Below, in pieces: positions 21,642 through 32,758 of a stretch of DNA of 64,000 nt. Origin of the DNA: Sarocladium kiliense. Its lineage: Eukaryota > Ascomycota > Sordariomycetes > Hypocreales > Sarocladiaceae. Location: the NCBI GenBank assembly GCA_030734395.1, contig JAUZTG010000017.1, positions 992,001-1,056,000 of the forward strand, read 5' to 3'. Within the stretch, counting starts at the first letter, position 1, and the number at the start of each line of letters is the position of its first letter. The notes under the pieces were generated by a model. That model ran no database searches, was not told the origin of the DNA, and saw only the letters and a list, made by a program, of their open reading frames with translations. The translations under genes were made by a program, and so were the position numbers.

Positions 21642-24519
21642 TCATGAGCCTCTGTGATTGTGACTATGGTCGTCACCGTCATGATGCAGCGTCACGCTGT
21701 TGAACCCGAGGAACGGGTCGGCAATCTCATTACCAGGCGTTGCCAGGCCACTGTCAAGCGGAACGCCCTTGAGTGGCGATGATCTTGTACCACTAATATC
21801 CACACTTTGGCTTTCCTTGACGTTGCGGAAGTTGAGCGTGTCGATTCCACGGCCAGCGTGGGGAACGATCGGAGGCTTCATGTGACGGATCAGAGCCCAT
21901 TGCGTTGTGCGGAAGAAGGGGTGAGCCTTGATGTCGGAGGCACCAGCACGAGCACCTAACCGGCGGGTCTCGTCTTTGATCAAGAGCTTCCTGATGAGAG
22001 ACTTGCAAAGGCTGTGAATGGTAAGCAACTGCGCGCATAGTACTGGGATTAAAAAAACATACTTCGATATTTGCGCTGCGCCAGCGTGATCTGGGAAAGG
22101 AATATCCTCGTGCAAGATGTTGGCAAAGGTGGCATTGCGGTTCTTGCCCTTGAACGGCGTAGTTCCGTACAGCATCTCATAGATGAGAATACCCAACGTC
22201 CACCAATCGACGGCACTTGTGTGTCCGCTCCCCTTGATCACCTCCGGCGCAATGTACTCCTCGGTGCCGACAAAGGAGTTCGTTCTGAAGTCAGCAATGC
22301 ATGACCTCGTATCGATCGTCGGGAGCTGATCAGTTCGCGCGCCATTCTTGCCGACGATCATAGTGGGCTTGCCACCGGTGTCGGACTGCTTGGACAGATC
22401 AAAGTCGGACAACATGATGTGTCCTGACTGATGCAACAGGATATCTATATGGGTTAGCGCATGAAATACCACCTCGGAGAAGAATGAGACATACTCTCGG
22501 GCTTGAGATCACGGTAGATAAAGCCCATCAGGTGCAGATACTCCAGAGCCGCGGTCACCTCAGCGGCGTAGAATCGGGCATCCTCTTCGGGGATGCACTT
22601 GCCAGGGCGAGTCTGTAAAGCACGGAAGAATTCGCCGCCGCTGCAATACTCCATACACAGATAGAGGTAATCCTCGGACTGAAATGAGTGGTAAAGAGTG
22701 ACAATGAAGGGATGGTTACTGGTGGCGAGAATCTCCTGTTCGGCGAGGGCACGCTTGATCTTGTTGCGCTTGATCATCTCCTTCTTGCTCAACACTGTGT
22801 CTGTCAGCTCAATCCTGCTCTCGAGTCTCGATTGCAAGTCTTACCCTTCATTGCGTATAATCGACTGCTCTTCTTTTCCCGTACGAGATAGACCTTGCCG
22901 ACGTCTCCCTTGCCAATAAGTTTGATCTTGTCGAAGCTGGACGGGTTCACCTCGACGTTCCTAACCTTGATCGAGTTTGAACTGTACGTGCGACGGAAGG
23001 CCAAGGCTGCATGGGGAGCGGGTAGTCCAGCAAGAACATCATCGCCGCCAGGCAACCCGAGGGATTTGTTCTTAGCGGGCGCATTCTTGGAATCATTCAG
23101 GCCAAGGGAGCCGGAGTCCCCATCCGCAACCAGAGGATCTTTTCCAAGCTCGGCAGTAGCCGGGCGGTCACCCTCAGCACTGGTGGCAGTCTTGCTGGCA
23201 TGCTTTGTGAACAAGCCTTGGGCATTGGGTGCGCTAGCAACACGTCTAAGACGTCTGGCTAGTTCCTCCTTCGTCTCAGCTGTAGCAGTGTCGGCTTTCT
23301 TGCCATCAGGCCCAGAGACCTTCAGAGTCGGTGTATCAGGCGGGCTCGGGGGTACAGAGCCCTCGTTGTGATGGCGCAGACCAGGAAGGCCTTGGTGGGC
23401 GAAGTAGGGGTTCGCTTGAGCAGTCGGGCTCATGGCCTCTTCGAGCTGATTGCCTTCACTGGCGACAGTGTGGGCGCGCAGTCGGCCAACAGTCGAAGAA
23501 AAGAACTTGGTGTGGCGAGAGGTCTTCTCCGACTTGTCCTGCTTCTCGGTGCCATTGCTGGAGTTTGCGATAGAGGTCGAGGACGAGGCGGCGGTCTTGT
23601 CCTTGTCGCTGGTTGTACTTCCGCTAGAATTTATGCGGAAGAAGTTTCGCAGACGATGGCTGACCTGACCTCCCGAGCCATTGGTCTGTTTTGTTGAAGG
23701 CATCCCGGGATTGCGTGCGCTATTGTGGTATGATATCGTTGCTGGGAGGGGATCGTTTGTGGCGCTGGAACGGGGGATGGCGTCGTTGGAGAGACGGGCA
23801 GCAGGGAAGCTGGACGGATCGGGGCTGGGATTGGAGAATCGATCATGCAGCCGGTGCCATGTTCGTCGCAGAAGATGGGAGCGGCTCAGGTGTCGATCGG
23901 AAGAGGCAGGAGGAGAAGTCGCGATGGGCGGGCAATGAGAGCGGGAATTGGGATGACGATGCGGTAGTGGTGAGGGCGAGAGCGAGGGCGAGTCGGAAGA
24001 TGGCGACGACGACAACAGCGGCGGTTGATGATTAATGCTGGGCGAAGGCGGAGGCGGCTGCGGCTTCTCGTGGCTCAGGCTGTGGCCGGGTGTCTGGGAG
24101 GTGTGGCTTGTCCCAGTGTCTCTCGCACTACCAGCACCACTTCCACCTGGTGTGGAGGTGGTAGCGGAGGCGGGAACAGGGATGCTTGTCGCTATAGCGC
24201 CAGTATCACGAGGACTAGCAGCAGCATTAATAGTGTTAAGGATGCCAGAGCCAGTGGATGCCAGGTCTCCAATCGATGGAACACGAGGCACGACAGTGGA
24301 GTCGTCGTGCGAGTAAGTTGCTGGTGCTGTGGAAAGCCCCAAGAGTCTTGGTCCTGAGGTGAAGCCTGTTGTGGTAGCGGCATCCAGTCCAGGCAGAGTC
24401 CGCAACTCTGTCAATTCCGACATGCCAGGTTCTGTCTGCGGTTTCTGCTTCTGCTGCCGCTCGTCCTCACTGGCCCTCGACTCGCCGCTGCGACGGCGGC
24501 TAATGCCCTCTGGAATCAT
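21642..24519 (-). CDS. nrc-2: AGC protein kinase, NRC-2 / Fpk1 type
   Basis: Four exons (24519-22845, 22794-22495, 22444-22063, 22011-21642) encode 908 residues. The N-terminal 500 residues are Ser/Pro/Thr-rich and disordered. The kinase domain has a glycine loop GKGDVGKVYLVR, catalytic-lysine strand YAMKVLSKKEM, catalytic loop IYRDLKPENILLH, an AGC-typical DFD (LSDFDLSK), an insert before the APE region (VGTEEYIAPEVIKG), and a hydrophobic tail FLGFNSVTLHH. Neurospora NRC-2 and yeast Fpk1/Kin82 belong here; Fpk1 phosphorylates phospholipid flippases, and NRC-2 represses conidiation. All introns break codons cleanly. The N-terminus is uncertain: 24519 is the first in-frame ATG after a stretch that opens only at GTG, so a further 5' exon is possible. 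Confidence 0.9.
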
Positions 24520-25379
24520 TCCCGTGGTGGTGGGTGGCGTCTGGTAGTAGCGATTAGTGCAGGGGCTTGTCGATCTGGTGGGGGTCTGGGCCTGGCTGGG
24601 ACATTCTTGGGGAAGACTGAGGTCAGTTGATGAGGACAGAATCAGTCGAGGCAAATGTGACGTTGTCAGATCGATGATGGGTGAGGAAAGAAAGGGACAA
24701 AGTACATTGACTTTGTCGAGTCGATTGAGTTTGCTGACATGCGATGAGGCAATGCCACGGTGCCCTGAACGCACCTGCCTGGACGTGCCTCACAGTGACC
24801 TTCTGGGCAGTCCCCGTTACCCTGCAGGCAGGCATCGCGAACCTCAGCCTCGAAACCGTTCTCGCTTCGTCGGGAGCTCTTTCGCTTCATCCAATCAAGA
24901 ATTAGTCTTTCTATTCAAGATGCCCCGAGGCAAGCATTTAGTTTCGACGAATGCCCGACCCTCACTTACTGGTCGTCATCGTCGCAACTGTAGTCTTTTA
25001 TGTTGGGGCATCTTATTACTCGGCCGAATCCATTCCAACATTGGCACACAAGTCAGGACCCAACTTAAGCTTCACCTGAATGAGTCCAATTATCCAAACC
25101 TTCACCCCTGAGAATGTCTCCCCATCCAGTAATGACACGGGTTCTCATTAACGAGTATCTCCACAAGGGCGGCACAACCACCGGCTCGATCGGATGCTCT
25201 TCATGCATAAGTCAGCATGCCACGCAATCCTCACAGAAAAACAACTCCATAGCCATGCAAACGCACCTCTTCCCTACCGCCAAGTCCGAAATAAGCACGA
25301 GCTAGAAAGCTTGTTCCCCAAACGCCACGCTTAAGGTGAGATCATATCCATCCGACCCTGTTCAGTTCTGATAGGGAAT
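24520..25379. other. Intergenic upstream of the kinase
   Basis: 5' region of the nrc-2-type kinase and 3' flank of the AT-hook protein. A missing upstream coding exon of the kinase could lie at 24520-24775, where the frame stays open, but nothing conserved is visible. Confidence 0.4.
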
Positions 25380-26450
25380 TCAACTCCCAGTCTCACCGCC
25401 CACCTCATTACCCGGTTCCTCTTCCTCACCCGGCAAATTCTCATCCCTCCTGATCAGTAACTCCCTCAACTTCCTCCGATTTGCCCTCCAAGTCGCCTTA
25501 TCCTCCAATTCCTGCTCCCAAATTCCCTCCGTGACCTGTTTCCCATCCTCATCCTTCAACCACCTCGGTACAACATCCCCTTCAGCGGTTCCTGCTGTTT
25601 CAACAGTCGAAGTTCTTACGCCGTCGCCTTGATGTCGAGGGCCGTCGCCAACATGCCATGCCATAGGAATGAGATGTTTCTCCTCGATGTGTTTCCTGAA
25701 TTCCCTTCCTACTGTTTCCTTCGCAGGATTGCCGTCACATGTTCCCCATTTGCAACCTCTTGTGCTCCCTTCCTCTCCATGCACTACGTGAACATGTCTC
25801 CTGAGCGTCGCCAAATTGTGTAGTTCGGCCTTACATTCTTCCCACTCACACAGAAAGGCAAAGAACCCCGCCGAATTCTGGCGATATACCTCCCGAGGAG
25901 GCGGAGATGTTGGTTTCGGGGGTCTGCCTCTGCGTTTTGGCCCAGCCGTTGTGTTGTTGCTGGGCTTGTGGGGACGAGGACGAAGGTCCGTGTAGGCCAT
26001 GCCAGGTTTCCAGCCTTTTGGTCGACCTCTGCGGTTCATCTTTTCTGACGACGGAGTTGGTGCCGTTGCTTGTGGTGGCGTATTTGATGCACGGCGTTTG
26101 GGGACTGGTTCATCTGTTCCTACCGCCACAAATTCCTCCCGATTCTTCTTCGGCGTAGGCGTAATAACGACAGCGAGACTCTTCTGCGGTGATTCGTGCA
26201 TTGGAATTTGCGTCTGAGGAGTTACCGATCGTGGTTTTGGCGTTGCGACGACGCGTGAATGCTTGGGTGTATGCTGGCGCTGCTGCAACTCGCGTACCGG
26301 GTGTAGAGACGACGAAGGAGCGCTCGCAAGGGGATCTTCCCCGCTTGCACTGTCGTTCTCATAGCGATCATCGCGTGGAGGTCTGCGCTTGAGGCCTTTT
26401 TCGAGGATGTAGCGTTGCCGTTCCTCAAGGGTCATGTGGTGGTAGTCCAT
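25380..26450 (-). CDS. AT-hook / C2H2 zinc-finger nuclear protein
   Basis: Single exon, 356 residues from the ATG at 26450 (MDYHHMTLEERQRYILEKGL). The frame opens 11 codons earlier but only at a TTG. Two AT-hook-like GRP cores (NRRGRPKGWKPG and PKRRGRPPKP, about residues 140-190) suggest minor-groove DNA binding. Two C2H2-like fingers follow: CEWEECKAELHNLATLRRHV...H at about 205-230, and CKWGTCDGN...FRKHIEEKH at about 238-265. The C-terminus is acidic. Similar proteins occur across Dothideomycetes and Eurotiomycetes as uncharacterised zinc-finger proteins. Regulation of chromatin or transcription is inferred. Confidence 0.8.
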   Translation of the reverse strand: MDYHHMTLEERQRYILEKGLKRRPPRDDRYENDSASGEDPLASAPSSSLHPVRELQQRQHTPKHSRVVATPKPRSVTPQTQIPMHESPQKSLAVVITPTPKKNREEFVAVGTDEPVPKRRASNTPPQATAPTPSSEKMNRRGRPKGWKPGMAYTDLRPRPHKPSNNTTAGPKRRGRPPKPTSPPPREVYRQNSAGFFAFLCEWEECKAELHNLATLRRHVHVVHGEEGSTRGCKWGTCDGNPAKETVGREFRKHIEEKHLIPMAWHVGDGPRHQGDGVRTSTVETAGTAEGDVVPRWLKDEDGKQVTEGIWEQELEDKATWRANRRKLRELLIRRDENLPGEEEEPGNEVGGETGS

Positions 26451-26931
26451 CCTGGTGGATGGCCTGGCGCGCGTTCGCGCCAATGGAAGTGAGGGCTTAT
26501 GGCGAGTAAGGATTCTGCTGTATGAGTGGCTGGAGCTAAAAGTGAAATCAACCTACAATGCAATCGCGAGAATGAGTTTAGACCTGATTGGGGTGAGATG
26601 TGTGACACGAAGGGATAAAATGAGTGAGGTTGCGTTTGCTGGATGACCCCAGCGCCACGGGTTGGGCGACGTAACCCTCTGAACCCTGAGATTCTTGGTA
26701 CGGACTCGCAACCAATGTTCATCACGCAAAACTAGCATGCATTCAGAGGATAGGGCAATAACTTCGTATTCAAATTATTCATGTCGTACAGTATCTGTTT
26801 TCCATCATTCAAGCTAAAACATGAACATGCAGCCAAACGCCAGCTTCCGTCCGAGCTGCTGTCTTGCACGTGCGTAGCCAATGTTCAAACAATTTAACCC
26901 AGCAAGCAGCCGCAAAGACTTTGCTGGCCTT
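26451..26931. other. Intergenic between AT-hook gene and Mug190-like gene
   Basis: 5' region of the AT-hook gene and 3' flank of the large C2 gene; nothing else seen. Confidence 0.5.
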
Positions 26932-29900
26932 TCACACCTCCGTCTCGACGTCAGGCTTCCGTCCGTCCAGGGCACCCAAGTTTTTAACCTTCCTCACAGC
27001 ATACTTTGCCTCATCCTTTGCGAACTGCGCATTTCGCAGTGGTCGCCATTGCATCAACCCCCGGTGGCGTCGGTGCAAGTCACGACTGCGTTCCTTGTAG
27101 CCCTTGTACTGTTTGTACGGGTTCTTGCTTCCGCTCTCTGTGGACTCCATTGTTCCCGTCGTGCCTGTTGTGTCCTCGGACCCCCGGGGTTCCGAAGAGT
27201 GAGAGCCGTCCGTGTGCGAGTCGCGGGTGCTGGCGTCCTGGATGCCAAGGTCCGGATCTTCGTCGCTGTCAAAGTCGTCGTATTCCTCGCTGTTCTCATC
27301 CGCTGCTCGACCACTCATCAAAACGGTAGGATCTTCACCAAACGCGCCTGACCAGTCGGTGCCATCCTTTGCCAGCCACTTCTGCTTGTCCTTCTCAGAA
27401 GCCTGGGCGAGCACGTCGCGGCCGTGGGTGAGTGACTCGTCATGAAGCTTCTGCACAAGCGGCGGTACTTCAGTCGCAACCTCCTCCTCTCGGACACCCT
27501 CGGCAAAGCAAGCTTCCCAGACCTCGATTGTCTCACGTGAATCGTTATCACTGACAAACTTGATATGGTCCGAGTCCGTGCCAGGCGAGAAGCGACCCCT
27601 AAACTTGACGCGGCCAACCTCCTCAATGTCCGTATCTGGAATCTCCTTGAAGTTCTTCTCCGTAATATAGTTCTGGGCTAGACGAGTGCTATTGCCGCAC
27701 TTCCAGATAGGCAGGTCGAACTCACGCTCCTCGCCGTCCACGAGTTCATGAAGCCACACGGAGGCGTACGCATCGGCGCCTCGCTTGCCGCTTGGGTGAA
27801 ATTCGAAGAAGATGGGAGATGAGTATCTGTGGCGCACGGGAAGACGGACCTTCTCATGACCATGGTTACCGCTGATATCGAACTTGATGCCGTTCTCCTC
27901 CTTCGTTGATGCTTGCTTCTTGATCGTGGCGGAGGAGCCACCAGTGCGAAGTCGAAGCTTGACGTGGCTCGCAGGCGTGTATCCAGAAGTAACAATTTGG
28001 TCACCCATGAACTCGAACGTACCGATATCCCAACCAAGCTGAGGTGGGGGAAGCTTGAGCTCGACCGATCGGAAAAGTAGGGAGATGCGGATACGGCCGA
28101 AGCCAACTCCACCATCGAGGGGATACCATCGAGTGGCCTCACTGCTTGTCTGCAGGATATCGGAGATCTTGAGAGGCACGACACCAATAATCGGATCGTG
28201 TTGTCGGTTGCGCGAGTCACGCACTGCGACGGTGACAATGGCAGAGCGCCAATCGCGGATGAACTTCTCGGTTCCGGCATTGAAGATGGGCTGGGAAGAG
28301 ACGACCTTGGTTCGAGTCTTGTAAATGAGGTCATCGTTGAGAAGGATGGTGCAGTATGAGCTAGGGAGGTTCTTGCTCTGCTCCTCCTTGACTTCGCCGG
28401 CCTCAGGCCTGCCAGGCTCGAACTCCTTGCCCTTGCGAGAGCCAGACGTTCCCTTGATGTTGGCCAACTCGAGACCAACGATCTGGTGAACGACGACGCT
28501 GAGGATACCAGACGGCCACAGCGGATCCGGTGGAGTGTGAATGACGGCATCTTCTTCCTTCGAGTCGACCGCGCCCTTCTCATCCTGGAACTCAGGCTTA
28601 TCAGCGAGCTCCTTGGGCAGGTTGATGTCTCTACCATCAGTGCGAAGTGCCTTGCGGAACTGCGTCTTGCCGAAGAAACCGACCTCCCAGTGAAGCTCAC
28701 CAGGCATTGTACTCTCAGCCTTGACGCCTTGAAGCTTGGAGACCTGAGGGAACATCTTGCCAGGGTGCTGGATGAGCTTCTGAATACTGAGCTCAACCTT
28801 TCCGACGACGTCATCAGCAGAAGAGCGGTCGCTGTCCCAGAGTTCCATGGAAAGCTGCTCGTCAGCCTTGATAAGGTCACTAGTCACAAGGAGACCAGCG
28901 CATTCCTCGAATATCGGGTTGAGATCATCCTGAATGACACGAGTACAGAATTGCGGCTTGGAGAACTTGCTCCAGCTGATGGTAATGTAAGGATCTGAAC
29001 CGCCGCCCTTGCTGCCGCGGGTGTCTTGCTTGCTGAGACCCGTGGCCTTGTGAATGCGAACAAACATGACACCAAGAGCAAGCGTCTCCTTCTTGATGTC
29101 GTCGCCCTGAAGCATCTTACCTATGTCAAGAGTCATACTCTTGGGAGCGACATACATAGAAGCAGCGGCACCAATAGCCCAGTTGACGAAATTGGAGATC
29201 AGTGGGAGGTTGAGGATGTTGACTCCCTTCTCGATCATGGGCGTACAACCAGCTTGCACTTTCGGAAGACCCATAAGTGTGAAGGTCACGGTCTTGAGGA
29301 ATGGCGGGTCAGGCGTTAGCTGAACTCGTACACGAGCGGTCGCCACAAGACCGATGAGCTCGACCCAGATGGGTAGTGGGACTCCAAAGAGGCCCTTGAT
29401 GCCGAGGTAGAAGACGAGCTGCATTCCCATGTTCCGAGCCTTAGAGGCGATGTCGCCGCCAGAAGGCTTGGCATGATAGGCAATTGAGACCTCGAGGTTG
29501 TAGAACTGGCCAGCTTGCTCAATAGCAGCCAGCTCATTAGGATCTGTGTTCTTCTCGTTCTCCTTGTGGATCTCGTCCTTGATATCCTGCACGTGGGAAT
29601 CGGGAAGTGCACGCATGTTGAGGATGCGGATAGGGTTGTTGCCTTGTGAGATGTCGGCAACACGGACATTTTCAATGACACCAGGTACGGAAGCAGCCAT
29701 GACGTCTTCCAATCTGTTCAATGTTAGCTACATCCACCAATGTTGTAGAAATGTGGAACATACGTGTCAGCAATACCAGCAAACATCTCGGGGTTGATCA
29801 GGCTCCAGACAATGCCAAGAGCAGTGTTTAACCACTCGACAGACTCAGGAATCAAGTTCACTGTGGCCGTCTCACCCCTCTCCTGCTCACTGGCCCACTC

Positions 29901-30631
29901 CATATCTCTGCCCTGTCTAATGAGATCCTTCGCCCAAAGGAAAACACCAGAAGCAATGCAGATTGAGAGAGGGATCAGGCCGAGAAGACGACCACCGAAG
30001 AACTTGCCAATGAAAATGATGGCGAAAAAGATACCAGCACAAAGAATGTTGGCACGTTGCTCGAGGATGGCGAACATGGGCTCGTAGCTAACCGAGGGGG
30101 TCTTGTAGAAGAGGACGGAGGTCTTCTCGCTGCGGATGGGGACGTCGGAAGTGGCACCCTCCTGGACTGGGTCTGGAGGAGCAAGAATATCTTGATTACG
30201 ACGGTATTCTTCGCCGGACATGTTAGAGTCCACTTTGGCCGTGGAGGGCTTGCCTAGATTCTCGTTCGGAATCGACATCTGTGTGGTCATGGTAAGCAAG
30301 GGTATCGTAAAGGCCATAGGCAGCCAAGAAGACGTACCTGTGGGTTCTCAACGGCTTCCTCGTAGCTCAACTCCGTGTCTCTGATCTCGACATCCTTGCC
30401 AGTGACTGGATCACGGACAGTGCGGTGCTTCGCCTTCCTCCTTTGGCGGTCATTCCGGTGGTCCTGGACCTCACCATGGGCCTTGTTCTGCTTGAGCTGC
30501 TGATCAATCTCGGCATCACGCTCTTTCTTCTCTTTGTCCAGCTGCTCCATGAACTCGTGGATATTGGGCACACGGTTCCGGCCGCTATAGTGCTGGCCAC
30601 CCGAAGGGGCCACATGCTCGTCGACGTTCAT
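26932..30631 (-). CDS. mug190: Mug190-like SMP/C2 membrane protein
   Basis: Three exons (30631-30338, 30278-29764, 29713-26932) encode 1196 residues. A charged N-terminus (about 1-170) is followed by a hydrophobic hairpin at about 174-216 (ILCAGIFFAIIFIGKFFGG, LLGLIPLSICIASGVFLWA). Next comes an SMP-like lipid-transfer domain at about 240-470 (PESVEWLNTALGIVWSLINP; GVPLPIWVELIGLVATARV), then C2 domains beginning near residues 482 and 685 (SDPYITISW; ILSVVVHQIVGLELANIKG). The acidic C-terminal tail holds many Asp/Glu/Ser. This order matches S. pombe Mug190 and is related to tricalbins/extended synaptotagmins, which sit in the ER and tether it to other membranes. The contact-site role is inferred. 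Confidence 0.88.
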
Positions 30632-31553
30632 GCTGGGCGGAGAGGTGCCGAAACGCCAAGCTGATGAAGGATGGAGAAGAAGAACAGGGAAGAAGAAAGA
30701 AAAGGAGAAAGAAAGGAAGGGAAAGTGAAGAAGAGGATGGAGGAGAAAATAAGGTGCCTCGAGTGGAAATGAGGCAGGGAGGCTGATCTGAGGCAGGGAT
30801 GTGACAGAAAGCCGGATTTGGGACAGGATGGGAGTCCAATGAGCTTGAATTCAGCTTGCGTTGTAGCGGCTAAGGTACCTAAAAAAGAGGAGAGGATGAC
30901 ATGGGCGGCTGGAGCAAAACACTGCAGCTGGGACCACGCAATGCTTGTTTTGTGGTGCTACGGTGCATCTCGATACCGTGGGTTGCGTGCCATCACGCCG
31001 CGTTTGGCTTGTGAAGCACGAAGCTGTCGTCGATGACGTCGTGGTTGCGAAGGTGGACGATGCGGGCTGGTGGGGCCGATCGACGCGGGGCCTGCTGCTC
31101 ACCTGGAGCTGGGCTGGGTGCGGCTTTCTTGGTGACACCGGGTGAAGAAACGGCTTCGAAAAGAATAAAAGACTATCGCTAAATGAACAATTGACAAGCA
31201 TGATAGCCCGTACAATCAATATCATATAAATTGCATAAACTTAGACGAATGCGACCCTGCACGGCCATGGACGGCAAGCCCCGAGGGCAGATCCAACCCG
31301 ATCGCCGAGAAACCTCCCTCCCGTCATCACATCATCAAGCCCCCCCTGCCCCTGTCACAGCTGCTCTTCTTATCGCCGGAGCTGTATCTCATTGCGGCCC
31401 TGGCTTTGACTATCTCACATTTTGCTCCGGACCAGCGTAGTTGGCTTGCTTCCATCGCGTTGCAACTTGCATCACTGCCTCCACCCGAGCGAGACACTCC
31501 CATCAACATCTGATCACGGATGAAACAAGCTGCCGTGACAGGTCTGAGGCACA
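30632..31553. other. Intergenic between Mug190-like and GFA genes
   Basis: Upstream region of the Mug190-like gene, with a purine-rich run at about 30665-30750 (a pyrimidine tract on the coding strand, typical of fungal promoters). The remainder is the 3' flank of the GFA-domain gene. No gene supported. Confidence 0.5.
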
Positions 31554-32215
31554 TCATATCCTCCCTCCAGAGAGATCACCCGCTGGCAGAATTCTGTTTA
31601 TCCCATCTAGCTTCTTCAAATGGAGCTTGTCCAAATCGATCCCGTCAAAGGTCCGGACCTAAGATAGTAAACCCCACTCAATCAGCTCTCTACCCACTAT
31701 GCACGGAAACTTGTCATAGCCAAGAAAATAGCCAAACGAGTTGGGACTCACGTTGATGCCGTAGCGGAGAGGAAGGCCCTCGCTGTGGAAGTCGATGCAG
31801 ATGCTGGCTCCACATTGGGGACAGAAGAGGTGGTCCTTGTTCTTGGTGTTGAACTGCTCATAGTTAGCTATCGTAAGACAATCACGGCTGGCTTGCGCAG
31901 ACACGCTGCCAAAAGAGTTGTTGGACCGCACCGCGTATTTGGAGCACTTCTCCTTGGATCCATTGTGCCATGCCACTTCTTCATACAGTGGATCTAGCCT
32001 TGGGTCAGCAGTCCGGTCAATTATTTCGTGCACGAGAAGCACGTACAAACCAACAGGTATCCCAATCGCCTGCAGATCGAACAATTGCAGTTGAGCACCT
32101 TGTACGTTTCCAGAGACGGCGTGAGAGTAACCGAAAGCCTCACATTCCCACAATGACATCCAGCCTCGTACGTCTGACTCGTCTCTTCACCTTGGGGCTT
32201 AGTTGCGTCGCTCAT
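31554..32215 (-). CDS. GFA/CENP-V domain zinc protein
   Basis: Three exons (32215-32047, 31993-31752, 31658-31554) encode 171 residues. The GFA fold (formerly glutathione-dependent formaldehyde-activating family) is shown by its zinc ligands: GCHCGNVR at 19-26, CNCSICRR at about 43-50 and FCPQCGAS in the third quarter. The C-terminal block reads GINVRTFDGIDLDKLHLKKL. Introns remove GTACGT...GCTAG and GTGAGT...CTTAG; only the spliced form restores the conserved block YPLYEEVAWHNG. Members bind two zinc ions, and most have no known substrate in fungi. The length is normal for single-domain members. The start is the ATG at 32215 (CACAGGATGAGC). Confidence 0.88.
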
Positions 32216-32758
32216 CCTGTGACGTTCGAGTGTGCTGTGGCAGATCACAATTGATGAGAAAGACTTTGCCTTGCTTAAAGAAGACAGAGTGACTTTGATC
32301 CGGGTTTCGGCATCGATGTTCCATATGGATATTTATAGGTTGCGTTTGGGGAAATGTCAGCGCGAAGCGTTATCCCGCATATAACGGCATCCCGTAATCA
32401 GCCCGAACATAGCCTCACTTCCCCGCCTCGAATAGGAAGGTAGCTGTGTCTCTTGAGATTAGACTTGGAAACAGCCCCGATGATGTTCAAGTGTGGTTTC
32501 ATGGGGTGCTCAGAACGGTATAATTATTCATGATTCTTGGTACCGACTCTGGGTATCGACAAATGTCGTTACCTGCCTGCGTTGGAACTCGGCGATCAGC
32601 CCCGCTTCGTTGCGACGCGCCTTTCGATTTGGGAGGTTGTCGAAGCTGAGAGGGTTTCAATAACGCTGGTTGCTACAAGTCATCGTAAAACCGAGACCAA
32701 GTAAAGTATCTACCATTATCGAAAAGTCCCAACGCACAAGCAATCAAATCGCCCCAAA
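32216..32758. other. Promoter of the GFA gene and 3' flank of PPX1-like gene
   Basis: A TATA element is at 32330-32337. No gene is visible in the remaining DNA. Confidence 0.5.
32330..32337 (-). promoter_or_regulatory. TATA-like element of the GFA gene
   Basis: Minus strand reads TATAAATA, 115 bp upstream of the start codon at 32215. Confidence 0.5.

Noticed and set aside
24557..25111. 184-codon open frame on the plus strand upstream of the kinase
   Set aside because: It overlaps the kinase 5' region antisense and has no domain or codon pattern of a gene.
27678..28880. 400-codon Ser/Arg-rich frame on the minus strand
   Set aside because: It is an out-of-frame shadow of the Mug190-like exon 3, which is strongly supported by its C2 domains.
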